A DNA stretch of 64,000 bases from Shewanella halotolerans. GTDB lineage: Bacteria > Pseudomonadota > Gammaproteobacteria > Enterobacterales > Shewanellaceae. The notes below the pieces were generated by a model, which searched no databases, had not been told where the DNA came from, and saw only the letters and a list, made by a program, of their open reading frames with translations. Both the position numbers and the translations under genes were made by a program. Location of the stretch: positions 4,030,001 through 4,094,000 of the forward strand of contig NZ_CP080417.1 in assembly GCF_019457535.1 (NCBI RefSeq), read 5' to 3'. Shown here piece after piece: positions 44,055 to 52,397 of this stretch; the stretch's first letter is position 1, and every line of letters starts with the position of its first letter.

Positions 44055-44083
44055 TTGGGCACAATGGCGAAATCCCGTATACT
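44055..44083 (+). promoter_or_regulatory. Sigma-70-like promoter for the tsx-like gene
   Basis: TTGGGC, a 17-base spacer and TATACT; the leader to the start codon would be about 125 bases. Confidence 0.45.
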
Positions 44084-44213
44084 TGCGGCGCATAAATAAT
44101 AGGGCGTGAAAACAAACCGAAAAGACACCTTGAGAGTGCCGCGATTGTTTTCAAATCAGCCCCAAATAGCGGCGTCAAAAGCTGCCCCAAAAAATAATGA
44201 TAAAGGTAAAAAG

Positions 44214-44969
44214 ATGATGAACAGGAAATGGCTTCTCCTCGCGCTAGTCGCCGCCCAGCCCGCGCTGGCCGATGATATGATTCAATGGTGGGATTTCAGT
44301 GCCACCGCCCTCTATGGCGACAAGTATGATCTGGCGCCCTCGGAGCGACAAACCACTATTACCCTAGAAACCGCCGGCGGCTGGAAGTATGGCGACTGGT
44401 TCGCCTTCCAGGACTTCATCTACTTCAATGGCAATAACGGCGGCAAAGACAGAACCACCTATGGAGAGATCTCGCCCCGCTTCAGCGCCAGCAAGATCTT
44501 AGGCAAGCCTGTGGGCGTAGGCGCCATCACAGACGTGTCACTGGCACTCACCTACGAAGAGGGCGAAGGCCCGGTGAAGAGCTTCCTCTATGGTGTGGGT
44601 CTCGACTTCAAGATCCCTTATTTCAGCTACTTCCAGCTAAACACCTATCGCCGCGATGCCATCAGCACCGGCAACCTGAGCGATGGCTGGCAGCTGACCC
44701 CAGTCTTTCGTATGGACTTCCCGGTAGGCCACTCGAACATCGTCTTCGACGGCTTTATCGACTGGGTATTCTCGGCCGACAACACTGGCTATGAAGAGAA
44801 CTTCCACTTCAACCCTCAGGTTAAGTATGACCTGGGGGCGGCCATCTTCGGCGCCCACAAGAAAGATAAGCTGTTCGTCGGTATCGAATACGATTACTGG
44901 AAGAACAAGTATGGTGTTAAGGGCATAGATCAGAACACCTACTCGGTGATCGCCAAGTATCACTTCTAA
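44214..44969 (+). CDS. Tsx/OmpK-like nucleoside-specific outer-membrane channel
   Basis: 251 residues from the ATG at 44214 (AAAGG seven bases ahead); a longer frame from 44106 is not supported. Signal peptide (cleavage after ALA), then a 12-strand-type barrel: MIQWWDFSATALYG, WFAFQDFIYFNG, GEISPRFSASK, ending YSVIAKYHF. Tsx proteins let nucleosides cross the outer membrane. It converges with udp, so outer-membrane uptake and uridine breakdown genes are neighbours. Confidence 0.85.
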   Translation: MMNRKWLLLALVAAQPALADDMIQWWDFSATALYGDKYDLAPSERQTTITLETAGGWKYGDWFAFQDFIYFNGNNGGKDRTTYGEISPRFSASKILGKPVGVGAITDVSLALTYEEGEGPVKSFLYGVGLDFKIPYFSYFQLNTYRRDAISTGNLSDGWQLTPVFRMDFPVGHSNIVFDGFIDWVFSADNTGYEENFHFNPQVKYDLGAAIFGAHKKDKLFVGIEYDYWKNKYGVKGIDQNTYSVIAKYHF

Positions 44970-44992
44970 GTTTTTGAGTACGCTTTGCTCAT

Positions 44993-45020
44993 AAAAAAGG
45001 CGCCATCAGGCGCCTTTTTT
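44993..45020. terminator. Bidirectional terminator between tsx-like gene and udp
   Basis: AAAAAAGGCGCC and GGCGCCTTTTTT pair around ATCA; usable in both directions. Confidence 0.85.
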
Positions 45021-45045
45021 AATCTCGCGAGTTAAGCAGCTAGGC

Positions 45046-45804
45046 TTAAGCCAGCAGTTTCTTCGCCGCCGCTACCACGATAGACACGGCACTGGTTTCG
45101 GTCTGCTTCATGGTCGCCTCATCAGGGATCTCCTGCTGAGTACGGTTAACGATCACACCGGCCACACAAGCCGCGCGCCAACCTTGAGTCGCACACATGG
45201 TAAACAGAGTCGATGACTCCATCTCATAGTTGAGTACGCCCATGTCCTGCCACTCTTTCATCGAACCGGCAAAACGACGAGTCACACGACCCGTCACGGT
45301 ATCGTAACGCTCTTGACCTGGGTAGAAAGTATCTGACGAAGCTGTGATACCGATATGAGGCTCAAGACCCGCTTCACGGCTCGCCGCCACCATGGCGGTT
45401 GTACATTCGAAGTTCGCCACGGCTGGGAACTCCATAGGTGCAAAGTGCAGACTCGCACCGTCTAGACGCACTGACGCCTGAGTCACGATCACATCACCCA
45501 CGTTAACCTGTGGCTGAATAGCGCCTGTGGTGCCGACGCGCAAGAAGGTGTCGATACCCAGCTGAGCCAGCTCTTCCACGGCGATAGAGGTCGATGGACC
45601 ACCGATACCGGTAGAGCAGACCACCAGCGGCTTACCATCGATATAGGCAAGGTAGCTGGTGTATTCGCGGTGACTGGCCAGGAATGTTGGATTGTCCATC
45701 AACTCGGCAATACGTTTCACACGCTCTGGGTCGCCCGGAACGATAGCAAGTGTTGCACCATCTAACATCTCTTTCGTCAGGCCTAAATGAAATACATCTG
45801 ACAT
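45046..45804 (-). CDS. udp: Uridine phosphorylase
   Basis: 252 residues from the ATG at 45804; MSDVFHLGLTKEMLDGATLAIVPGDPERV matches the E. coli start. Phosphorolysis of uridine to uracil and ribose 1-phosphate. Key segments: STGIGGPSTSIAVEELAQLG, RVGTTGAIQ and the C-terminal YEMESSTLFTM purine/pyrimidine-binding site. Cytoplasmic hexamer. AAGGGG lies upstream. The 5' region contains TCACA half sites, but no full CRP or CytR box is clear. Confidence 0.96.
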   Translation of the reverse strand: MSDVFHLGLTKEMLDGATLAIVPGDPERVKRIAELMDNPTFLASHREYTSYLAYIDGKPLVVCSTGIGGPSTSIAVEELAQLGIDTFLRVGTTGAIQPQVNVGDVIVTQASVRLDGASLHFAPMEFPAVANFECTTAMVAASREAGLEPHIGITASSDTFYPGQERYDTVTGRVTRRFAGSMKEWQDMGVLNYEMESSTLFTMCATQGWRAACVAGVIVNRTQQEIPDEATMKQTETSAVSIVVAAAKKLLA

Positions 45805-46247
45805 TGTGAAAACCCCTTTCAATTTTGATTATAAAATTCTTATAAAATGGACTTTAACCTAGTATGAAAGCCATTAAGGTTAACCTGATCACACTTTCCC
45901 CGCCAGTAGTTAGATAATTTGTTGTAATGAATTTACCAAAGCATTTTCGCTAGCAGCACTGAAAATATAGCAAGTCCCACCTAGGCTGCCAGCCACCCGG
46001 GAAAATTTATCACTTGCCCAGAGCCGTCGCCGAAAACCTGGTTTTACCCCCAAATAAGAATGATAAAATAAGCTTGTATGACAACAGGTTAAATCAGCTG
46101 TAGTAAAGCCACGAAAACGAAATCCCAGGCGGTGAAGTCGATCACAAAACCAGCAAACAGATCGCGCTAGGCTGAAACCATAGCAAAGGGAAATTAACCA
46201 CTTTTGCTATGACCTCTCACCCATTTTGACCAAGAAGGACGGCCAAT
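45805..46247. other. Divergent intergenic region between udp and the YdcH-like gene
   Basis: 443 bases without a credible gene. It contains a 9-bp inverted repeat CATAGCAAA / TTTGCTATG (46179-46211, 15-base loop) close to the YdcH start and promoter regions for both flanking genes. Confidence 0.4.
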
Positions 46248-46463
46248 ATGTTTCCAGAATACAGAGACCTGATCAGCGAACTAAAATCAAAAGACGCGCA
46301 TTTTCTTAAGATGTTTAACAAACACAACGAACTCGACGACGAGATTAAAGAGCTAGAGCAACATGCGGCCAGCGATTTCACCCCAGAGGTCAAGGTACTC
46401 AAACAGCAGAAACTGCATATCAAAGAGGAACTGCATCAGATCCTCAAGTCCCACGACAAATAG
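46248..46463 (+). CDS. YdcH family protein (DUF465)
   Basis: 71 residues with the coiled-coil pattern FPEYRDLISELKSKDAHFLKMF typical of the YdcH/DUF465 family, a small all-helical hairpin often encoded near core genes. AAGGAC precedes the ATG. Biochemical function unknown. A palindromic terminator follows. Confidence 0.85.
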   Translation: MFPEYRDLISELKSKDAHFLKMFNKHNELDDEIKELEQHAASDFTPEVKVLKQQKLHIKEELHQILKSHDK

Positions 46464-46481
46464 TGCGGACATCAGACATTA

Positions 46482-46505
46482 AAAAGGGCGCCTAGGCGCC
46501 CTTTT
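46482..46505. terminator. Bidirectional terminator between YdcH-like gene and decarboxylase gene
   Basis: A near-perfect palindrome AAAAGGGCGCC-TA-GGCGCCCTTTT with T-rich ends on both sides. Confidence 0.8.
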
Positions 46506-46529
46506 CTTATCTCTTAGAAATTCTATCTA

Positions 46530-47705
46530 CTACAGATAGTAATCCTTCAGCGGCGGGAAGCCGTTGAAGCAGACCGCCGAGTAGGTGGTGGTATAGGCGC
46601 CGGCCGTTAGCCAGTACATGCGATCGCCTATAGCCAGATCCAGCGGCAGGCCGTAGCTGTAGTGCTCATACATGATGTCGGCACTGTCACAGGTCGGGCC
46701 GGCGATCACGCAGCGATCCAACTCACCCTGACGCTCGGTATAGATGGGGAATTTGATCGCCTCATCCATGGTCTCGATCAGGCCAGAGAACTTACCCACG
46801 TCGGTAAATACCCAGCGCTCCAATGCCGTCTGCGACTTCTTGCTGATCAGCACCACCTCAGACACCAGCACGCCGGCATTAGAAAGTAGCGAACGGCCAG
46901 GCTCAAGGATGATCTGCGGCAGCTGATCGCCAAAGTCCTCCTTGAGAAAGTGGGTGATCTGCTCGGCGTAGGTGCCCAGCTCGTTAGTCTTGTCCAGATA
47001 GTTCGCCGGGAAACCGCCACCCAGGTTGATCATCTTCAGCTCTATGCCATGCTCTTCACGCAGACGCTCGAAGATACTCTTCACCTTGGCGATGGCTGAG
47101 TCCCAGGCGCCTATGTCGCGCTGCTGTGAGCCCACATGAAATGAGATGCCATAGGGTTCCAGCCCCAGCGTCTTGGCCAGCACCAGCAGCTCGAAGGCCA
47201 TCTCATTCTGGCAGCCGAACTTACGCGACAGGGGCCAGTCAGCCGTGTGGGTGCCTTCGGTTAGGATGCGCACATAGACGCGAGAACCGGGGGCTTCCTC
47301 GGCAATCATACGCAGATCGGCTTCGGAATCAGAGGCGTACATGCGCACGCCACGCTCATAGAAGGCGCGCACATCTTTACGCTTCTTGATGGTATTGCCA
47401 TAGCTGACCCTGTCAGGCGTCACGCCGATGTCGCTCACCATATCCAGCTCATAGATAGAGGCGATATCGAAATTAGCGCCGCGGTCACGCAGCAGGGTCA
47501 ATACCTCCTTGGCCGGGTTAGCCTTGACGGCATAGTAGATACTGGCATAAGGAAAGTTATGCACCATGTCATCATATTGTTTTGCAATGATTTTAGTGTC
47601 AATCACCACGAAAGGTGTCGGTTTATCCTGAGCAAACGCCTTGATACGCTCAAAGGTAGCTTGGTCATAATACTCATTAACATCAATCGCTTGAAATTGG
47701 CTCAT
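46530..47705 (-). CDS. PLP-dependent ornithine/lysine decarboxylase, fold type III
   Basis: 391 residues with the alanine racemase-type barrel: YYAVKANP carries the PLP lysine (Lys61), GVSFHVGSQQRD and LDIGGGFP equivalents (MINLGGGFPAN) bind phosphate, and GPTCDSAD holds the catalytic cysteine (Cys339) contributed to the neighbouring active site. It makes putrescine or cadaverine for polyamine pools. The sequence resembles the Vibrio lysine/ornithine decarboxylase; which substrate dominates cannot be decided. It is a single gene with an AT-rich 220-base upstream region. Confidence 0.88.
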   Translation of the reverse strand: MSQFQAIDVNEYYDQATFERIKAFAQDKPTPFVVIDTKIIAKQYDDMVHNFPYASIYYAVKANPAKEVLTLLRDRGANFDIASIYELDMVSDIGVTPDRVSYGNTIKKRKDVRAFYERGVRMYASDSEADLRMIAEEAPGSRVYVRILTEGTHTADWPLSRKFGCQNEMAFELLVLAKTLGLEPYGISFHVGSQQRDIGAWDSAIAKVKSIFERLREEHGIELKMINLGGGFPANYLDKTNELGTYAEQITHFLKEDFGDQLPQIILEPGRSLLSNAGVLVSEVVLISKKSQTALERWVFTDVGKFSGLIETMDEAIKFPIYTERQGELDRCVIAGPTCDSADIMYEHYSYGLPLDLAIGDRMYWLTAGAYTTTYSAVCFNGFPPLKDYYL

Positions 47706-47928
47706 CTCGCCAGTATCTCCGTAGCAGAATAAAAATAATTTAGCGTGATTCGGTTAAAAATCGCTGCGAAGTAAACGCTATTTTTTCGTTGAGATCAACG
47801 AATTTTTATGCTTAATAAATAAATTTTTATTCCAAAACGGATAACCTGATTTTCATCGGTGCAAAATCCAAGCTAAGTTATTAATTTTTAAATTAAATTA
47901 TGCTAACCATCGGTTAGCACTTTTCGCG

Positions 47929-48384
47929 CTATTTCACCGCCTCGAGCAGGGCCTTGGCGGAATCGACGCTCACTACCTTGATCACCTTGAGCCCATCCAG
48001 GGTGATCACTGTCGCCGTCTCCTTGTCACCAGGCAGCAGATGGGTCGCCTCGCCCTCCTGATCCAGGCCGATGGCGAAGTTGAGATCTTGCATCTTGGGG
48101 ATGGCCACGAACTTGGCGATAAGCGATGGCATACCGCTGATGTCTGCCACATAACGCCAGTTCCCCGGCATGGGGCCCTCTAGGGACTCAAGTGCCTCCT
48201 GAATGATCTCGCCCCCCTTCATGCCGCGGCTAAAGAGTAAAACCTGGGTATTGCTGTTGAGCTCCCACACGGCTTGGTGTTGATCCGCCAGGGTGATTGC
48301 CTCGATACGATCGCCTGTGGTCAGGCTGCTGGCTAGGCTGGCGGCCGAAAACAGCACGCCCACAGCCAAGAATAGCGCTTTCAT
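47929..48384 (-). CDS. Exported hypothetical protein, thioredoxin-fold-like
   Basis: 151 residues. Signal peptide (cleavage likely after SLASS), then short strand/helix elements (QVLLFSRGMKGGEIIQEALE, ATVITLDGLKVIKVVS) that could form a thioredoxin-like fold but lack a CxxC. Other Shewanella have similar unannotated proteins. Function unknown. It is a single gene divergent from mscS. Confidence 0.6.
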   Translation of the reverse strand: MKALFLAVGVLFSAASLASSLTTGDRIEAITLADQHQAVWELNSNTQVLLFSRGMKGGEIIQEALESLEGPMPGNWRYVADISGMPSLIAKFVAIPKMQDLNFAIGLDQEGEATHLLPGDKETATVITLDGLKVIKVVSVDSAKALLEAVK

Positions 48385-48615
48385 AATGCCTCTTTTACTA
48401 AGGATTAGGTTACTTAGGGGTGAACTAGACTATATCTTATACTGGCCGCCATGCCCTCGGATGCGTGCCAATTGCTTGATATGCTTCACGCTAATGAGTG
48501 TCATGGGACATAAATGAGATATTGGTTATCAAGCCATTGAATATTAAGTAACATACCCAGGTTGGATTCTATGCCCGCGCGATAGTGGTTCGCGGCAAAT
48601 TTTAGGACGAATGTG

Positions 48616-49449
48616 ATGAACGAAAATGGTCTGGAGCAGGAGCTGGCGCAACTGCAAAATGTCTACAACCTGTTGACCGAGTTTCTGGTGAAGTACAGCT
48701 TCCAGCTGGTCGGCGCCCTACTGATCTTCCTGTTGGGCCTCTGGGTCGCCAACAAGATCTCCAACCTGGTGGCCAAGCAGTTTGAGAAGCATGAGATAGA
48801 CATCACCCTGAGCAACTTCGTCTCCAATCTGGTGCGCATTCTCATCATAGTCATGGTAGGGGTTATCGCCCTGGGCAAGCTCGGGATCAGCATCACGCCT
48901 ATGGTCGCGGCTATCGGTGCGGCCTCTCTGGGCGCCGGCCTGGCGCTACAGGGGATGCTCTCTAACTACGCGGCGGGCGTCACCATAATCGTTACCCGCC
49001 CCTTCGTGGTGGGCAACACCATAGAGATCCAAGGGGTCAGCGGCGTGGTCAAGAGTATCCACCTGGGACTGACCCTGCTCACCAACGAGGAAGGCGAGGT
49101 GATCAGCATCCCCAACAAACATATCGTCGGCGAGATCCTGCACAACTCCTTCAGCGACAAGCTGGTCGAGATACGCTTCAACATCAGCTACGCCAGCGAT
49201 GCCAACCAGGTGCTGGCCATCGCCCAACAGGTGCTGGATGCCAACGAAGAGGTAAATCAGGAGCGTGCCCCTCAGATAGGGATCAACGGCTTCAACAGTA
49301 TTGGCTTAGAGATAGGCCTGCGTTACTGGGTGCCCACCAATCGCTACTATCAGAATAAATACCAGGTCAACCTTGAGCTGATCAACGCGCTGCGCCAGGC
49401 CGACATAGAGATCCCTTGCCCGGTACGCGAAATTCATATCGAGCGCTAG
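48616..49449 (+). CDS. mscS: Small-conductance mechanosensitive channel MscS
   Basis: 277 residues. Three TM helices with the pore helix AAIGAASLGAGLALQGMLSNYAAG, where Gly/Ala packing is the MscS signature, then the beta domain (RPFVVGNTIEIQGVSGVVK, IPNKHIVGEIL) and a C-terminal alpha/beta cap. It opens under membrane tension and releases solutes on hypo-osmotic shock. ATG at 48616 follows AGGA by eight bases; a GTG at 48613 is adjacent. Confidence 0.95.
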   Translation: MNENGLEQELAQLQNVYNLLTEFLVKYSFQLVGALLIFLLGLWVANKISNLVAKQFEKHEIDITLSNFVSNLVRILIIVMVGVIALGKLGISITPMVAAIGAASLGAGLALQGMLSNYAAGVTIIVTRPFVVGNTIEIQGVSGVVKSIHLGLTLLTNEEGEVISIPNKHIVGEILHNSFSDKLVEIRFNISYASDANQVLAIAQQVLDANEEVNQERAPQIGINGFNSIGLEIGLRYWVPTNRYYQNKYQVNLELINALRQADIEIPCPVREIHIER

Positions 49450-49473
49450 CACCAAAGATAAGGCGGCGTAGCC

Positions 49474-50352
49474 CTAGAGGCCTCGCTGCCACTCCTGGCG
49501 CAGGGGCACCAATCCCTGAATAGCCTGCTCGACCTGGATCAACAGGCTCTGCTTGTCACGACCCAGTATCCCCTTGAGCACCAGATAGTTAGAGGCGTGA
49601 TCTGACCTGAATATGGTCTTCTCCAGCTCGAGTTCACCCAGCAGCAGCTGCATCTCGCTCAGCAGGCCATGCTGATCCGGCAGTTTAAAATCACCGTCGA
49701 ACCCGGCGTCCATTCGCGCCTTCCCAAGGGGTAGAGTCACCACCAGGGTCGACAGATAGTCGGGCTGCGCCTCATTCATCAGGCGCGCCGAGTTGAGCGC
49801 GTGTTGCCTCGACAGCTCCACGCCCCCCAGACCATTGAGTATCATCACTGAGGACTTGATGCCGGCGGCGCGTATGCGCTGCAAGGCCAGCAGCGAGGAG
49901 TCGAAGGTCTCGCCCTTCTCGATACGGGCCAGCACCTCATCGTCCCCACTCTCACAGCCCACATACAGCAGGCTTAGCCCCAGCTCTCTGAGCCGGGCAA
50001 GCTGCGCATCCGTCTTATTATTGAGATTGCGCGGCAGACAGTAGCTGCTGATGCGGGTCACCTGGGGCAGATGCTCACGGATCAACAGACAGATAGCCTC
50101 CAAACGATTAAAGGGCAGGCTCATGGCATCGCCATCGGCGAGGAATATCCGTGAGATCGGCAGGTTTCGCTGGGCGACCCGTTGAATATCCTCTGCAATT
50201 TTATCTATTTTTTGTGCACGAAATTGCTTCTGCGGCGCGGTATACATGTCGCAGAAGTGGCAGCGATTCCAGCTACAACCATTGGTTACCTGGAGTATGA
50301 GGGACTTCCACTCGGAAGGCGGCCGAAATAACGGCTCGATATAATTAATCAT
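49474..50352 (-). CDS. Radical SAM protein of unknown specificity
   Basis: 292 residues. The iron-sulfur/SAM motif is CSWNRCHFC (from about residue 26), a Cys-x4-Cys-x2-Cys spacing with a conserved Asn, a variant shared by a subgroup of radical SAM proteins. FLADGDAMSLPF, YVGCESGDDEVLARIEKG and IKSSVMILNGLGG follow the fold's later strands. A substrate cannot be inferred. It lies convergent to mscS and divergent from a short gene. An FNR-like box lies in the upstream region. Confidence 0.8.
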   Translation of the reverse strand: MINYIEPLFRPPSEWKSLILQVTNGCSWNRCHFCDMYTAPQKQFRAQKIDKIAEDIQRVAQRNLPISRIFLADGDAMSLPFNRLEAICLLIREHLPQVTRISSYCLPRNLNNKTDAQLARLRELGLSLLYVGCESGDDEVLARIEKGETFDSSLLALQRIRAAGIKSSVMILNGLGGVELSRQHALNSARLMNEAQPDYLSTLVVTLPLGKARMDAGFDGDFKLPDQHGLLSEMQLLLGELELEKTIFRSDHASNYLVLKGILGRDKQSLLIQVEQAIQGLVPLRQEWQRGL

Positions 50353-50578
50353 TTTATGCCTGTCTCAAAATGTGACCAAGATGTGAGCATTTTCATAATT
50401 TTTCGCTTTCGGGCCCACTTCTCGCCCCATAAATTGATCTCGTTCAATTAATGTTCAATTAAAGTCAGTAAAATGACTGACGTTAATCTAATTAAGATTA
50501 ATCTTTTAAAACTGGCTGGCGGTGCCAGCATAGAAAGAAATATTGGCTACATCGGCCGACAAACGTGTAGATAATAAC
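50353..50578. other. Divergent regulatory region upstream of the radical SAM gene
   Basis: Contains an FNR-like box TTGATCTCGTTCAA at 50434-50447 and the inverted repeat TTAATCT-AATTA-AGATTAA at 50483-50501. Both could control the two diverging genes. Confidence 0.35.
50434..50447. promoter_or_regulatory. FNR-like box upstream of the radical SAM gene
   Basis: TTGAT-CTCG-TTCAA matches TTGAT-N4-ATCAA at nine of ten positions, about 82 bases from the radical SAM start codon. Function inferred only. Confidence 0.3.
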
Positions 50579-50824
50579 ATGCAAATAGCACAGCAACTGC
50601 AAGACAGGCGAGGGAACGTCCTGCATCATGATGAGCATTGGAGCTCGATGAGTGCGGAACAAAAGATGGCCCTCTATAGCCTGCATCGATACGGGTATCG
50701 GCTGTTGTTTGTTCGCCATTTGCCTTCGGGTCCACTAGCGGTCATCGCCCAACAGAGCCAGCTGTCGACCATAGACAGATATGGCGAAGTTGAACATGAT
50801 CCTAAGATCCAACTCAGGGATTAG
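50579..50824 (+). CDS. Small hypothetical protein
   Basis: 81 residues from the ATG at 50579 (an in-frame TTG at 50543 would add 12). It is soluble, with an N-terminal helical part (MQIAQQLQDRRGNV) and a central YSLHRYGYRLLFVRHL. I recognise no family. It has a terminator about 50 bases after its stop, which supports expression. Ribosome binding sites are weak for either start. Confidence 0.45.
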   Translation: MQIAQQLQDRRGNVLHHDEHWSSMSAEQKMALYSLHRYGYRLLFVRHLPSGPLAVIAQQSQLSTIDRYGEVEHDPKIQLRD

Positions 50825-50871
50825 TCACCGACTCGGAGACTAACGAGCCTAACGGCTTAATTGCCCGAACA

Positions 50872-50900
50872 TAGAGGAGCACACCCTGTGCTCCTCTATT
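50872..50900 (+). terminator. Terminator after the small hypothetical gene
   Basis: AGAGGAGCACA and TGTGCTCCTCT pair around CCC; TTTGC follows. Confidence 0.65.
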
Positions 50901-50979
50901 TGCACGTCTCTATGACCCATTCGTTAGACCCTTTCGTTAGTCCCTTTCTTTAGACCCTTAGTGTGCCCACAGCTCTGCA

Positions 50980-51432
50980 TCAGGCATCCAGCAACATGTC
51001 GAGATGGGGAATACCATCTTCCAGATAGACCTCAGACACGGTTCGAAAGCCCACTCCTTGATAGAAGCCCTTAAGGTATTCCTGCGCACCAATCTGTATT
51101 CCCTGCTCAGGCCAAGCCTGTTTGGCTATAGCAATGGCCTCCTGCATCAATGGCTTGGCAACGCCCGCACCGCGAGCCGATGGCGCGACGATGACCCGGC
51201 CGATACTGGCCTGGGGGTAACTCACCCCAGGGGCTAAGATCCTCGCATAGGCGACTATCCGTCCCTGCTCATCCAGACCTAACAGATGACGGGTCTCGGC
51301 CAGGGTGTCTTTGCCATCCAGCTCGGGATAGGCACAAGCCTGCTCCACCACAAACACATCGACCCTTAACTTCAACAGCTCGTAGAGCCGCTCAAGGCTC
51401 AGCTCGGCAAACGCCACACTCTCCCAACGCAC
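50980..51432 (-). CDS. GNAT-family acetyltransferase, ElaA-like
   Basis: 150 residues starting MRWESVAFAELSLERLYELLKLRVDVFVVEQACAY, the ElaA start. The acetyl-CoA loop is SIGRVIVAPSARGAGVAKPL (Arg-x-x-Gly-x-Gly-like) and the C-terminal half holds GFYQGVGFRTV. Acetylates an unknown small molecule or protein. It is a single gene; a gene-free region separates it from the nos cluster. Confidence 0.88.
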   Translation of the reverse strand: MRWESVAFAELSLERLYELLKLRVDVFVVEQACAYPELDGKDTLAETRHLLGLDEQGRIVAYARILAPGVSYPQASIGRVIVAPSARGAGVAKPLMQEAIAIAKQAWPEQGIQIGAQEYLKGFYQGVGFRTVSEVYLEDGIPHLDMLLDA

Positions 51433-51816
51433 AGCTATCCCCTCATTTGTTAATCCCGGCGCCTATCGCCGTTTTTTCAATTGCTTTTGCCTAGCCGTTA
51501 CAGATTAACCGCTTCGGCGGCCATCAACACCCACGTAAGCGTCTGTTCGGTATACGCCTGCTCTGTAAGCACCTGACCAGTGCCCCAAAAGAGGTGACAG
51601 GCTGTGACGCTCACCGCAAATTTCGGCGAGACTTGACCTCGGTCAAATACATGCATTATAAATACACCTAAGATTCACATGCCCAATTTACCCCATTCTA
51701 AACTAGGAAGCATTCGATTGACGCCGCCTACATTTAGATGACCAAAGTCGTCTGTCATCAGATATTGCGACAACAATTGTTCTTAAAAATAAAGAACTTA
51801 TTCTAATGGAGTTCAT
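51433..51816. other. Intergenic region before the nos-associated cytochrome gene
   Basis: 384 bases without a gene. It includes a perfect FNR/DNR-like palindrome at 51633-51646 and an AT-rich stretch up to the cytochrome start. Confidence 0.5.
51633..51646. promoter_or_regulatory. FNR/DNR-like box upstream of the cytochrome c gene
   Basis: TTGACCTCGGTCAA is a perfect palindrome of half-site TTGAC with a four-base spacer, the FNR/DNR family pattern. It lies about 170 bases upstream of the cytochrome gene and suggests low-oxygen or NO control. Confidence 0.5.
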
Positions 51817-52113
51817 ATGAAAAAGATTGCCCTCATCGCTTTTGCAAGCCTAATGTCTCTGACGGCCCACGCCGGTGATATCGAAGCCGGTAAAGCCAAA
51901 TCTATGCTTTGTGCCGCCTGCCACGGTGCCGACGGTATCTCTCTGGCGCCCATCTACCCTAACCTCAAAGGCCAGAAGGCTCAATACATTGAGAAACAAC
52001 TGAAAGCCTTCAAGGAAGGTACACGTCAAGACCCAGTGATGGCGCCTATGGCCATGCCACTGACCGACGAAGATATTGCCAACCTAGCCGCCTATTACGA
52101 GAGCCTCAAGTAA
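51817..52113 (+). CDS. Monoheme class I cytochrome c next to the nos cluster
   Basis: 98 residues. Signal peptide (cleavage after AHA), then one CxxCH heme site (CAACHGADG) and distal Met in a segment of repeated Met (DPVMAPMAMPLTDEDI). Mature size is about 80 residues, like small c5/c-553 type cytochromes. It lies 284 bases upstream of nosR in the same direction, so it may deliver electrons to NosZ. AATGGAG precedes the ATG. Confidence 0.85.
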   Translation: MKKIALIAFASLMSLTAHAGDIEAGKAKSMLCAACHGADGISLAPIYPNLKGQKAQYIEKQLKAFKEGTRQDPVMAPMAMPLTDEDIANLAAYYESLK

Positions 52114-52299
52114 GCCCTCTCGTCCTCGCAAGACAGCACTCTCCCAACAGGTCGCGCCCCGTCGCTCAGGTGACGCGGCCTGTCTTTTCCCCGATCCTTC
52201 CCCCCCTTCTACAGAGTCGCCGATGCCCAATTTTTGGGTGATCGCCACCCCAATCCGCCTCGCCTCAATGCGTGTCAAATTAACAAAATCGCGATTTAT

Positions 52300-52313
52300 T
52301 TGATCTCAGTCAC
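52300..52313 (+). promoter_or_regulatory. FNR/DNR-like box upstream of nosR
   Basis: TTGAT-CTCA-GTCAC matches the mixed TTGAT-N4-GTCAA pattern with one mismatch. It lies about 85 bases before the nosR start, a usual activator distance. Confidence 0.45.
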
Positions 52314-52397
52314 GTCACAATTTTAAAGATGCATTTAGGATGCACTATAAATAACACTAGGTTGACACACCCAGGGACTGACTGTAGGAGCGTTCGA

